Shown one piece after another: positions 1-6,587 of a stretch of DNA of 9,396 nucleotides; position 1 is the first letter of the stretch, and every line of letters starts with the position of its first letter. Below the pieces are notes generated by a model. It was not told the DNA's origin and searched no databases. It worked only from the letters and a program-made list of their open reading frames with translations. Made by a program: the position numbers and the translations under genes. This stretch comes from Hyphomicrobiaceae bacterium (GTDB taxonomy: Bacteria; Pseudomonadota; Alphaproteobacteria; Rhizobiales; HXMU1428-3): contig JANQQH010000381.1 in the NCBI GenBank assembly GCA_028285025.1, positions 1 to 9,396 on the forward strand, in the 5' to 3' direction.

Positions 1-1
1 C

Positions 2-790
2 GACCTAACAACTGTCACGGCAAAAACGGCTGAGGCTTGGGAAGTGGAACCGGCCCCCGATGATCAGGTCATCGACGTTCTGTCTAAAGGTGTTAAGGAA
101 CTAACACCGCAGTCTCTGGTTGATGGTCTTCGCCCGCTACAGCCGCGGCTTTATTCAATCTCCTCAAGCCCCAAAAAGCACCCAGGAGAAGTTCATCTGA
201 CAGTTGGTGAAGTGCATTACGAACTGAACGGCACAGCGCGCAAAGGTGTCGCCTCTACCTATCTTGGTGAGCGCCTTCATTCTGGTGGTTCGGTAGGCGT
301 CTATGTCCAGAAATCTGGTCATTTTCACTTACCCAAAGATGATAATACGCCCTTGATTATGATTGGGCCTGGCACTGGAATTGCCCCATTCCGGGCATTC
401 CTAGAAGAGCGTGAGATGCGCGGCGCTGCGGGCCCATGTTGGCTATTCTTTGGCGATCAACACGAAGCAACCGACTTTCTCTACCAGGATGAAATCGCAA
501 ACTGGAAAACAAGCGGACTTTTGGAAAAAACGTCACTGGCTTGGTCACGGGACGGTAATCAGAAAGTTTACGTACAGCATCTGATTGAGAAAGACGGCGC
601 AAAATTCTTTGAGTGGCTAGAAGCTGGTGCCGCAATCTATGTTTGCGGGGATGCCACACGCATGGCAGCAGATGTTGATCAAGCAATTCGCAATGTCATC
701 TCCTGCCACGGTTCGCGAGATGAAGCTAGCGCACAAACTTATCTCGAGGACCTCAAGAAGGCTCACCGTTACCAGCGCGATGTCTACTAA
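2..790 (+). CDS. CysJ-like NADPH/FAD reductase, C-terminal part (5' truncated by window edge)
   Basis: The frame is open from base 2, so the GTG at 44 is internal and not the start. The 262 visible residues are the FAD/NADPH-binding ferredoxin-reductase module of the diflavin family, which passes electrons from NADPH through FAD to FMN. Visible motifs in order are RLYSISSSP (FAD site), GVASTYL (flavin phosphate contact), MIGPGTGIAPFRAFLEER (NADPH site), YVCGDATRMAADV, and the C-terminal RYQRDVY, whose aromatic end normally stacks on FAD. The flavodoxin domain would lie upstream. The best family match is the sulfite reductase flavoprotein alpha subunit (CysJ). An alternative is the tail of a larger fusion in which a nitrate-reductase-type molybdoenzyme carries this module; the cynS gene 100 bases downstream makes nitrogen assimilation worth considering. 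The family is secure, but the exact gene cannot be decided without the N-terminus. Confidence 0.93.
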   Translation, partial: DLTTVTAKTAEAWEVEPAPDDQVIDVLSKGVKELTPQSLVDGLRPLQPRLYSISSSPKKHPGEVHLTVGEVHYELNGTARKGVASTYLGERLHSGGSVGVYVQKSGHFHLPKDDNTPLIMIGPGTGIAPFRAFLEEREMRGAAGPCWLFFGDQHEATDFLYQDEIANWKTSGLLEKTSLAWSRDGNQKVYVQHLIEKDGAKFFEWLEAGAAIYVCGDATRMAADVDQAIRNVISCHGSRDEASAQTYLEDLKKAHRYQRDVY

Positions 791-890
791 GAGAACAAAG
801 AAAGATTAGTGTAATAGCATTATTGCCCTCGTTTTTAAGACTTACTCCGCCCTTCTATCATAAATCTAAACAGTCAATAAGGAATACACA

Positions 891-1388
891 ATGAAACGTC
901 AGCAACTCACAGAGAAGATCCTCGATATCAAACGGGAAAAGGGATGGTCTTGGGGCTATATAACAGAAGAAATCGGCGGCATCAGTCCAGTGCTTATTGT
1001 TGGCGCTCTTCTTGGCCAACAGCGTCTTGTAAAACCGCTGGCAAAAAAGGCTGCCGCACTCTTCAGCCTATCGGCGCCAGAAGAGGCAATGTTAAACGAA
1101 ATTCCGATGCGCGGTGAAGGCATACCCATGCCGCCCTCTGATCCGCTCATTTATCGTTTTTACGAACTCGTAATGATCAATGGCCCGGCATGGAAAGCAC
1201 TGATTGAGGAAGAGTTCGGTGATGGTATCATGTCAGCAATCGATTTCGATATGGAAATGGAAAGGCTTCCCAACGAAAAAGGCGATCGTGTAAAATTCAC
1301 AATGTCTGGTAAATTTCTTCCCTACAAATATTATGACGCAGAACAAGGCATTGCACCATTGGGACTTGCAGAGCTTGACGTTGAGTAA
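891..1388 (+). CDS. cynS: Cyanate hydratase (cyanase)
   Basis: Cyanase catalyses bicarbonate-dependent breakdown of cyanate to ammonia and CO2 (via carbamate), used for detoxification and as a nitrogen source; it is a cytoplasmic decamer. The 165-aa product has the N-terminal helical region (about 1-75, including ALLGQQ) and the catalytic domain PPSDPLIYRFYELV...FGDGIMSAIDF. The catalytic triad of the E. coli enzyme (R96, E99, S122) maps to R89, E92 and S115 with identical spacing. The ATG at 891 follows an AAGGA at 879-883, a good ribosome site. Relative to the E. coli enzyme the N-terminus is about 7 residues shorter, and about 17 extra residues follow the usual end near GKFLPYKYY. The gene lies 100 bases after the reductase on the same strand with no clear terminator between, so co-transcription is possible but not shown. 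Confidence 0.97.
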   Translation: MKRQQLTEKILDIKREKGWSWGYITEEIGGISPVLIVGALLGQQRLVKPLAKKAAALFSLSAPEEAMLNEIPMRGEGIPMPPSDPLIYRFYELVMINGPAWKALIEEEFGDGIMSAIDFDMEMERLPNEKGDRVKFTMSGKFLPYKYYDAEQGIAPLGLAELDVE

Positions 1389-1505
1389 TTATTTTGATGC
1401 CAACGGAGTGGCGTTACAGCAAGAAGATCACCACAGCTAAGTTACAGTTTAGATAATCGACCAAGCCCCACAAAAATTATTCTATCAGACGTTAGGAAAC
1501 TAGAT

Positions 1506-1546
1506 CCTGTTGACAAATTGCATGACGAATTTTACTAGGTTTTTTT
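1506..1546 (+). terminator. Possible weak terminator (alternatively a promoter)
   Basis: CCT (1506-1508) can pair with AGG (1537-1539), and inside it AAATT (1515-1519) with AATTT (1528-1532) around an 8-base loop; seven Ts follow at 1540-1546. This could end the cynS transcript, but the stem is AT-rich and interrupted. The same DNA reads as TTGACA (1510-1515), 17 bases, then TACTAG (1533-1538): a perfect -35 with a poor -10 matching 3 of 6. Both readings are unproven, and the two functions would compete. Confidence 0.25.
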
Positions 1547-1572
1547 ATTAGAAAATAAATTATTACTTCGAT

Positions 1573-1588
1573 TTTAAATGCATTTAAA
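1573..1588. repeat. Perfect 16-bp palindrome in AT-rich leader
   Basis: TTTAAATG followed directly by CATTTAAA is self-complementary over 16 bases; the next base pair outward (T1572/T1589) breaks the symmetry. It lies about 115 bases upstream of the PAP2 gene start in DNA of about 17 percent GC. Such a site could bind a dimeric regulator. However, palindromes built from A and T arise more easily in such DNA, so regulatory function is only a guess. Confidence 0.45.
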
Positions 1589-1702
1589 TATCTACTTTTT
1601 AACAATAAAGTATATTTATGATTTATTAAACACTAGCAATAGTGCATAAAAATTATTTTACTGTTTTTAAAGACAATTTTGCTAGACATATTTTTGTAGT
1701 AA

Positions 1703-2872
1703 ATGTGTTTGGGTATTGGAATGTCTTATTTTTATGCTGCTCTTTCTCATGCTGAGAGATTTGGCTTTTATAACTCTTGCGTAACCTTCTTCAAATTATT
1801 TTGGCTAAGCATAAAAGCAAACCAGGTTATTTGGTTGTTCGTTCTCTTTTATGTTCTGATATCAAGAATTACAATCGCTTCATTTACCACCGAAGACCCA
1901 ACACCATTCTATCTAATAATTTATTCATTTTTCCGGTTTGGCTTATTCTTTTATGCTCTCGGAATAATTGTTGAGCGCTTCTTTAATATGGTATTTTTTG
2001 AACAACCAGAGCAGCCCCTAAAAGCTTTTCTACCCAGCTTCAAATCTTTTTTCATGTGCCCACAGCGCCTGGCCAATGGTCTGCCAATATTAATCGCAAC
2101 GTTTGTGACAATGAATCATTTTGGTCAGATCAAAGCAGTTATCCCGCAATTAAATCCATTTAGTTGGGACGAAACCTTTATGCAAATAGACAGAGCGCTG
2201 CATTTTGGCATTGACCCTTGGGTCATAGTCAACCTATTTCTGGGTTATTTACCCATCACGATAGTGATCGACTGGATCTATTTATTATGGATCTTTATTA
2301 TTTATGGCGTTTGGATGTCAGCCGCCTTTGCCAAAGAGCACTCTGCTTTACGCACACAGTTTTTATTGGCATTCCTGTTAATTTGGACCATTGTCGGCAA
2401 TGGGTTTGCAATCATGCTATCTTCAGTTGGTCCAATCTTTTATGGAGACATAGGACTTCAACCAAATCCCTTTATCGGATTGACCAATTATCTAGCCCAA
2501 GTCGATAGTCAGTTTTCTCTACTTGTTTTACAAATCAAAGATATTTTATGGTCAAGCTATACCGGCACAGGATCCATAGTCAAAGGCATTTCAGCCATGC
2601 CAAGCATGCATAATTGCAGCGCTATTCTGGTGGCCATATATGCCTGGCATGTCGACAAAGCCTTTGGCAAAGCCTTAACAGCTTTTGCTGGCATTATTTT
2701 CCTTGGATCAATTCACCTCGGCTGGCATTACGCCATTGATGGTTATTTAGCCGGCATATTAGCCTTTTTAATTTGGTGGGTTGCAGGTAAGATTGCAGTT
2801 TGGATGCATACATTGCCCGAAAGCCAAATATATGAGGCCTACAAAAAACGTATGACCAATAACATTATCTAA
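1703..2872 (+). CDS. PAP2_3/Aur1-like polytopic membrane phosphatase or phosphotransferase
   Basis: The 389-aa protein is very hydrophobic, with membrane segments around residues 41-58, 68-93, 123-136, 172-207, 218-240, 305-317 and 322-367. Two acid-phosphatase motifs are clear: AMPSMHN with H303 (motif C2), and LGWHYAIDGYLAG with H342 and D346 (motif C3). The KX6RP motif C1 is not evident, and the Arg usual in C3 is absent (GSIHLGWH). The segments HFGIDPW, DWIYLLW and SVGPIFYG resemble the PAP2_3 branch that includes yeast inositol-phosphorylceramide synthase (Aur1). A role in lipid head-group transfer or lipid-phosphate removal, acting on the outer face of the inner membrane, is inferred; the substrate is unknown. 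ATG 1703 follows a stop immediately, and no ribosome site is visible; ATG 1721 (residue 7) is an equal candidate. The gene is AT-richer than its neighbours (about 33-38 percent GC in two counted lines), a possible sign of transfer. Confidence 0.85.
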   Translation: MCLGIGMSYFYAALSHAERFGFYNSCVTFFKLFWLSIKANQVIWLFVLFYVLISRITIASFTTEDPTPFYLIIYSFFRFGLFFYALGIIVERFFNMVFFEQPEQPLKAFLPSFKSFFMCPQRLANGLPILIATFVTMNHFGQIKAVIPQLNPFSWDETFMQIDRALHFGIDPWVIVNLFLGYLPITIVIDWIYLLWIFIIYGVWMSAAFAKEHSALRTQFLLAFLLIWTIVGNGFAIMLSSVGPIFYGDIGLQPNPFIGLTNYLAQVDSQFSLLVLQIKDILWSSYTGTGSIVKGISAMPSMHNCSAILVAIYAWHVDKAFGKALTAFAGIIFLGSIHLGWHYAIDGYLAGILAFLIWWVAGKIAVWMHTLPESQIYEAYKKRMTNNII

Positions 2873-2902
2873 AAAAGGCATAATGAATGAGGGGTGTTGA
2901 GC

Positions 2903-3775
2903 CTAGGCCCTTACCAACGCCATATAATCATCCAGCAATGCTTTAGAAATCTCACCTGGCGTAAAACGATACTGCGATATTTCAGATACAGGGGTCACTT
3001 CTGCAGCTGAACCTGTGATAAAACATTCGCTAAAATCTGCCATCTCTTCCGGCATGATCACCCGTTCAACAACTTCAATTTGCCGCTGCTTGGCCAGGCC
3101 AATAACGGTGCGACGCGTAATGCCATCAAGAAAACAATCAGGGATCGGCGTATGAATCACACCATCTTTGATAAAAAACACATTCGCACCGGTTGCTTCT
3201 GCCACCTGACCGCGCCAATCGAGCATTAATGCATCAGCATAACCCATTTGTTCCGACTTATGCTTTTCAATCGTACAAATCATATAAAGACCAGCCGCTT
3301 TTGAACGACACGGCGCAGTGCGCGGGTCAGGACGTCGATAATCAGCAAGGCGCAAACGAATGCCTTTCATGCGTTCCTCAGGATCAAAATAAGATCCCCA
3401 CTCCCACGCCGCGATGGCCACATTAATGGTGGTTTTTTGGGCGGCAACCCCCATTTGCTCACTACCGCGCCAAGCAATCGGGCGCATATAACCTTCAGTT
3501 AAACCCTGGCGCTCCATCACAGCAATACATGCCTCGTTTAACTGGTCAACGCTGTAAGGGATTTCAAAATCTAAAATCGAAGCTGATTGATGCAACCGCT
3601 CGCTATGCTCATTTAACTTGAAAATCTTGCCGCCATAAATCCGCTGGCCTTCAAACACCGCGCTGCCATAATGCAACGCGTGGGACAATATGTGGATTTT
3701 ACTATCCACCCAGGGGACCATTTCTCCATTAAACCAAATATAGCCGTCCAATTGATCAAAAGGGGTGTCACCCAT
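2903..3775 (-). CDS. ilvE: Branched-chain amino acid aminotransferase
   Basis: IlvE transfers amino groups between glutamate and the 2-oxo acids of leucine, isoleucine and valine, using PLP in the cytoplasm. I chose the ATG at 3775 because AAGGA precedes it by eight bases; the frame stays open to 3871, but those extra 32 residues are unlike the family and would overlap the divergent marR. The resulting protein has 290 residues (E. coli IlvE has 309). Visible landmarks are WFNGEMVPW (16-22), HYGSAVFEG (35-43), RSKAAGLY with the PLP lysine K159, VAEATGANVF with E193, and FITGSAAEVTPV (252-263). K159 and E193 carry the same numbers as in E. coli. The gene converges on the PAP2 gene with 30 bases between and no clear terminator. 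A D-amino acid transaminase of the same fold class is the alternative, but the motifs favour IlvE. Confidence 0.95.
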   Translation of the reverse strand: MGDTPFDQLDGYIWFNGEMVPWVDSKIHILSHALHYGSAVFEGQRIYGGKIFKLNEHSERLHQSASILDFEIPYSVDQLNEACIAVMERQGLTEGYMRPIAWRGSEQMGVAAQKTTINVAIAAWEWGSYFDPEERMKGIRLRLADYRRPDPRTAPCRSKAAGLYMICTIEKHKSEQMGYADALMLDWRGQVAEATGANVFFIKDGVIHTPIPDCFLDGITRRTVIGLAKQRQIEVVERVIMPEEMADFSECFITGSAAEVTPVSEISQYRFTPGEISKALLDDYMALVRA

Positions 3776-3856
3776 TTTATTGTCCTTAAAAAATAACGCT
3801 GAAGTGGTTTTTATCGTTTTCTGCGCTTCGAAATAATCTTTGGTAAGATAAAAATC

Positions 3857-4474
3857 ATGAAACACTTGCATGATCTATCAATATGCGCAAAATATGTCAA
3901 CATGACTGACATAAATTCAAAACTGGAGCCTGTCGAACACCATCAAATGACCAGTTCATTTAAAGAGCATGGTCTAAAATTTAATCCTGAGTCCATTTTA
4001 GATCTGATGGAATTGTTTTATTTTGCCTACCGTGATTTCACCACTGATGGCGATGAAGTCCTGGCAAAGATCGGCTATGGACGCGCTCACCACCGGGTTG
4101 TCCATTTTGTTCATCACTATCCAGGTCTGCGCGTCGCTGATTTACTCAACATCCTAAAGATCACCAAACAAAGCCTGGCCCGCGTGTTAAAACAACTGAT
4201 TGATGAAGGCTATATCTGTCAAAAACCGGGTGATAAGGACCGCAGAGAACGCCTGCTATACACCACCTCAAAAGGTCAAGATCTAGCCAACAGACTGTCT
4301 GCACCACAAATAGAGCGATTTATTCGAGCAATAACGCCGCTGACACTCTCTGATCAAAAAATTATCGAAAACTTCTTATATGCCTTAATCGAAGAACATC
4401 ACCGCCAAGATGTAATCAGTCGATTATCACTTAATGATCAACCCACTCAAAAACTTGATCATGAGGAGCGTTAA
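3857..4474 (+). CDS. MarR-family winged-helix transcriptional regulator (PetP-like)
   Basis: This 205-aa cytoplasmic DNA-binding protein has the MarR fold. After a poorly conserved N-terminus of about 40 residues comes the dimerisation helix ESILDLMELFYFAYRDF (45-61), a central GYGRAHHRVVHFV (73-85), the helix-turn-helix LRVADLLNILKITKQSLARVLKQL (91-114), and a basic wing KPGDKDRRERLLY (123-135). The product resembles the MarR gene beside OmpR-type regulators in many alphaproteobacteria, for which Rhodobacter petP-petR is the known example. The start is uncertain: ATG 3857 has a weak GGTAAG ahead, whereas ATG 3902 and ATG 3947 have no ribosome site; starting at 3902 would leave the inverted repeat at 3893-3913 across the start codon. 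The stop lies one base before the response regulator, and that gene's ribosome site lies within this gene. The effector ligand cannot be inferred. Confidence 0.93.
   Translation: MKHLHDLSICAKYVNMTDINSKLEPVEHHQMTSSFKEHGLKFNPESILDLMELFYFAYRDFTTDGDEVLAKIGYGRAHHRVVHFVHHYPGLRVADLLNILKITKQSLARVLKQLIDEGYICQKPGDKDRRERLLYTTSKGQDLANRLSAPQIERFIRAITPLTLSDQKIIENFLYALIEEHHRQDVISRLSLNDQPTQKLDHEER
3872..3900 (-). promoter_or_regulatory. Candidate ilvE promoter
   Basis: On the minus strand a perfect TTGACA -35 (3900-3895) is followed after 17 bases by TAGATC (3877-3872), which matches three of six positions of the -10 consensus. Transcription would start near 3865 and give ilvE a leader of about 90 bases. 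The -35 overlaps the left arm of the inverted repeat at 3893-3913. This is a pattern match only; the -10 is weak and the promoter would sit inside the marR frame. Confidence 0.3.
3893..3913. promoter_or_regulatory. Operator-like 7-7-7 inverted repeat
   Basis: TATGTCA (3893-3899) and TGACATA (3907-3913) are perfect inverted arms around a 7-base spacer. The spacer contains the ATG at 3902, an alternative start for the MarR gene, and the left arm overlaps the candidate -35 of ilvE. MarR-family proteins bind as dimers to inverted repeats and often repress their own gene, so a site here would fit autoregulation plus control of ilvE. The symmetry is seen in the sequence; binding is inferred. Confidence 0.4.
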
Positions 4475-4475
4475 A

Positions 4476-5162
4476 ATGCCCAACCTTTCAGATGAAACCC
4501 CACATATTTTACTCGTGGATGATGATGAGCGCATTCGGGCCCTATTATGTCGGTATTTACGAGAACAGGACTTACGTGTCAGCACCGCCAAAGATGCACA
4601 AAGTGCAAGGCAAATGCTTGAAGGCTTACATTTTGACTTGCTTATATTAGATGTCATGATGCCCGGTGAAAGCGGTACGGATTTAGCCCGTGATTTAAAA
4701 CGTCAGCTGGATGTCCCCATCATTATGCTCACCGCACGCTCTGAAGCCGAGGACCGAATTGAAGGGTTAGAGATCGGCGTCGATGATTATGTCCCCAAAC
4801 CGTTTGAGCCTAGAGAACTGATTTTACGCATTCAAAATGTGCTTAAAAGGCGCCAGCAAAAAGTCACCCAAAAAGAAATTCATATGGGCGCTTTTACCTT
4901 TCACATCGAACGCGGTGAACTACAAAAAGAAAACACCACCATAAAACTAACCGAACGCGAACGAGATCTAATGCGCCAGTTTGCTAGCCATGCCGGCACT
5001 CCCATTCCGCGCCACGAACTGGCAAGCACTCAAAGCCATGGCAATGAGCGCGCCGTCGATGTCCAAATTAACCGCTTACGTCGCAAAATAGAGACAGACC
5101 CGGCAAATCCAGTTTATTTACAAACAGTGCGCGGCAAAGGCTATATCTTGCACACCGATTAA
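4476..5162 (+). CDS. OmpR/PhoB-type two-component response regulator
   Basis: This is a 228-aa transcription factor switched by phosphorylation. The receiver domain (about 10-125) has the acidic residues D15-D16, phospho-acceptor D59 in LLILDVMMPG, T86 in IIMLTAR, and K108 in YVPKPFEP, so all key receiver residues are present. The OmpR-type winged-helix domain follows (about 130-228), with LTERERDLMRQF, recognition helix RAVDVQINRLRRKIE (192-206) and the wing VRGKGYIL. The chosen ATG at 4476 has GAGGAG (4463-4468) seven bases ahead; upstream in-frame ATGs at 4434 and 4461 would overlap marR and lack this site. One base separates it from the marR stop, so the two genes are probably translationally coupled. 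It is probably the partner of the kinase that follows, and resembles PetR/OmpR. Its target genes are unknown. Confidence 0.96.
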   Translation: MPNLSDETPHILLVDDDERIRALLCRYLREQDLRVSTAKDAQSARQMLEGLHFDLLILDVMMPGESGTDLARDLKRQLDVPIIMLTARSEAEDRIEGLEIGVDDYVPKPFEPRELILRIQNVLKRRQQKVTQKEIHMGAFTFHIERGELQKENTTIKLTERERDLMRQFASHAGTPIPRHELASTQSHGNERAVDVQINRLRRKIETDPANPVYLQTVRGKGYILHTD

Positions 5163-5178
5163 AGAGGTTGGACAATAC

Positions 5179-6576
5179 GTGGCAATTGATACGCAACATA
5201 TAAGCCAAAGGTTTAAAAGCGCCAGCTCCCGTTTTTTAGAGTGGATTAAATGGCAAAAATGGAGCCTGTCCCCCTGGCTGCCAAAAGGGCTTTATGCGCG
5301 CACCATCCTCATCATTGCAACCCCTTTGGTGATTTTACAAACCGTCTTGCTTTTTGTGTTTATGGAGCGGCACTGGAATAATATCACCCGGCGTTTATCA
5401 GCCGCCACCGCTCGCGATGTGGCCGCCATTATTGAAATTTACCGGCAATATCCACAAGATCAAGATTATCAAAAATTAATTGATATTGCCCACAACCGCA
5501 TGAACATCTCGTTCCAAGTTCTACCCAAAAGCAACTTGCCAGAACAAGCCCCCAGCCCCTTTTATTCCATTCTAGATCGCCGGCTAACCAAAGAGCTGGC
5601 CCGGCGCATAAACCACCCCATTTGGGTGGATACAGTGGCCCAATCAAAATTTGTTGAAATTCGCGTGGCGCTTGATAATGAGGTTTTAAAATTTTTAGCC
5701 CACCGCAGTCACACCTATGCCTCTAATTCGCATATTTTCGTCATCTGGATGGTGGTCTCGTCAACCCTGTTACTGGGCATCGCTTTATTGTTTTTACGCA
5801 ATCAAATACGCCCCATTTTGGCGCTCTCACGAGCGGCTGAAAGTTTTGGTAAAGGCCAACCACCACCGGCCGATTTTCGCCCACGCGGCGCGCGTGAAGT
5901 GCGCCAAGCTTCAAAAGCGTTCATCCAAATGCGCGATCGCATTGAACGCCATGTTGACCAACGCACAACAATGCTCGCTGGTGTGAGCCATGACTTGCGC
6001 ACCATTTTAACCCGCATGAAACTACAATTAGCATTTTTGGGCGATGACGATGAGGTCATTGCTCTGCGTAATGATGTGGAAGAAATGCAAAGCATGCTTG
6101 AAGACTATATGGCCTTTGCCAAAGGCGATAGCAGCGAAGCAAGCGAACTAACCGATATCGGCCATGTGCTTCAAGAAATTTTTGAGCATGCAAAACTCAC
6201 AAAAGAGGGTGTGTCATTACGCGTTGTGCCCAAATCAATTCCGTTACTGATAAGGCGTAACAGTTTCAAACGCGCCATAAATAACTTGGTGACCAATGCT
6301 CTACGTTATGCTGAAAAAATCGATATTACGGCCATGGCAGGGCGCAAATGGCTTACCATCACCATCGATGATAATGGCCCAGGCATTCCAGCCAATCAAC
6401 GAGAAGACGTGTTTAACGCCTTTCAAAGATTGGATAAGTCTCGCAATCAAAATGAAGTCAATACAGGCTTAGGCCTATCAATAGCCCGTGATATCATTCG
6501 CAATCACGGCGGCGATATTCACTTGGAAGACAGCCCTCTTGGCGGTTTGCGGGCCAAGGTCCAGGTACCCATCTAA
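5179..6576 (+). CDS. EnvZ-like membrane sensor histidine kinase
   Basis: This is a 465-aa inner-membrane kinase and presumed partner of the preceding response regulator. It has a cytoplasmic N-terminus of about 38 residues, TM1 (39-61), a periplasmic sensor region (62-184) of unrecognised type, TM2 (185-206), and a HAMP-like linker (207-262). The dimerisation/phosphotransfer helix reads MLAGVSHDLRTILTRMKL with phospho-acceptor H271. The ATP-binding domain has the N box NNLVTNALRYA (368-378), G1 DDNGPGIP (397-404) and G2 TGLGLSIARDI (429-439). The H box has Ile (I276) where the common motif has Pro (HDLRTPLTR); I recall the Ile form in other alphaproteobacterial EnvZ-like kinases, so it may be a lineage trait. 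The start is GTG at 5179, 16 bases after the regulator's stop, with AGAGG at 5163-5167 or GGTTGGA at 5166-5172 as ribosome site. Its 3' end converges on proC, 11 bases away. Confidence 0.95.
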   Translation: MAIDTQHISQRFKSASSRFLEWIKWQKWSLSPWLPKGLYARTILIIATPLVILQTVLLFVFMERHWNNITRRLSAATARDVAAIIEIYRQYPQDQDYQKLIDIAHNRMNISFQVLPKSNLPEQAPSPFYSILDRRLTKELARRINHPIWVDTVAQSKFVEIRVALDNEVLKFLAHRSHTYASNSHIFVIWMVVSSTLLLGIALLFLRNQIRPILALSRAAESFGKGQPPPADFRPRGAREVRQASKAFIQMRDRIERHVDQRTTMLAGVSHDLRTILTRMKLQLAFLGDDDEVIALRNDVEEMQSMLEDYMAFAKGDSSEASELTDIGHVLQEIFEHAKLTKEGVSLRVVPKSIPLLIRRNSFKRAINNLVTNALRYAEKIDITAMAGRKWLTITIDDNGPGIPANQREDVFNAFQRLDKSRNQNEVNTGLGLSIARDIIRNHGGDIHLEDSPLGGLRAKVQVPI

Positions 6577-6587
6577 CAAGGTCCTAT

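Larger units (their letters stand above)
1389..1702. other. Gene-free, strongly AT-rich intergenic stretch
   Basis: These 314 bases between cynS and the PAP2 gene hold no convincing gene. The first 110 bases have ordinary composition, a weak GCCA/TGGC inverted repeat near 1400 and two GTTACAG copies (1413 and 1441). Composition then falls sharply: from 1561 to 1680 I count 21 G or C in 120 bases. The stretch contains a possible weak terminator or promoter near 1506-1546 and a perfect palindrome at 1573-1588, listed separately. A TAA stop at 1700-1702 closes the PAP2 frame on its upstream side. Confidence 0.8.

Noticed and set aside
357..686. Long open frame antisense to the reductase gene
   Set aside because: It is a by-product of codon bias in the real gene; the translation shows no domain, and the sense frame is a clear CysJ-type reductase.
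1397..1456. 19-residue open frame (MPTEWRYSKK...) after cynS
   Set aside because: Too short, no ribosome site, and no link to a known peptide; more likely random.
2898..2909. Near-palindrome GAGCCTAGGCCC between the PAP2 gene and ilvE as a terminator
   Set aside because: Its centre leaves no room for a loop, it has no adjacent T-tract, and it overlaps the ilvE stop codon.
5802..6095. Open frame antisense to the histidine kinase, rich in Ser and Arg
   Set aside because: The sense strand carries the conserved H box over this stretch; the antisense product looks like random low-complexity sequence.
6555..6585. Two copies of CAAGGTCC at the kinase/proC convergent junction as a terminator or insertion footprint
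   Set aside because: They are direct, not inverted, so they form no hairpin, and at 8 bases with coding constraint on one copy they are likely chance.
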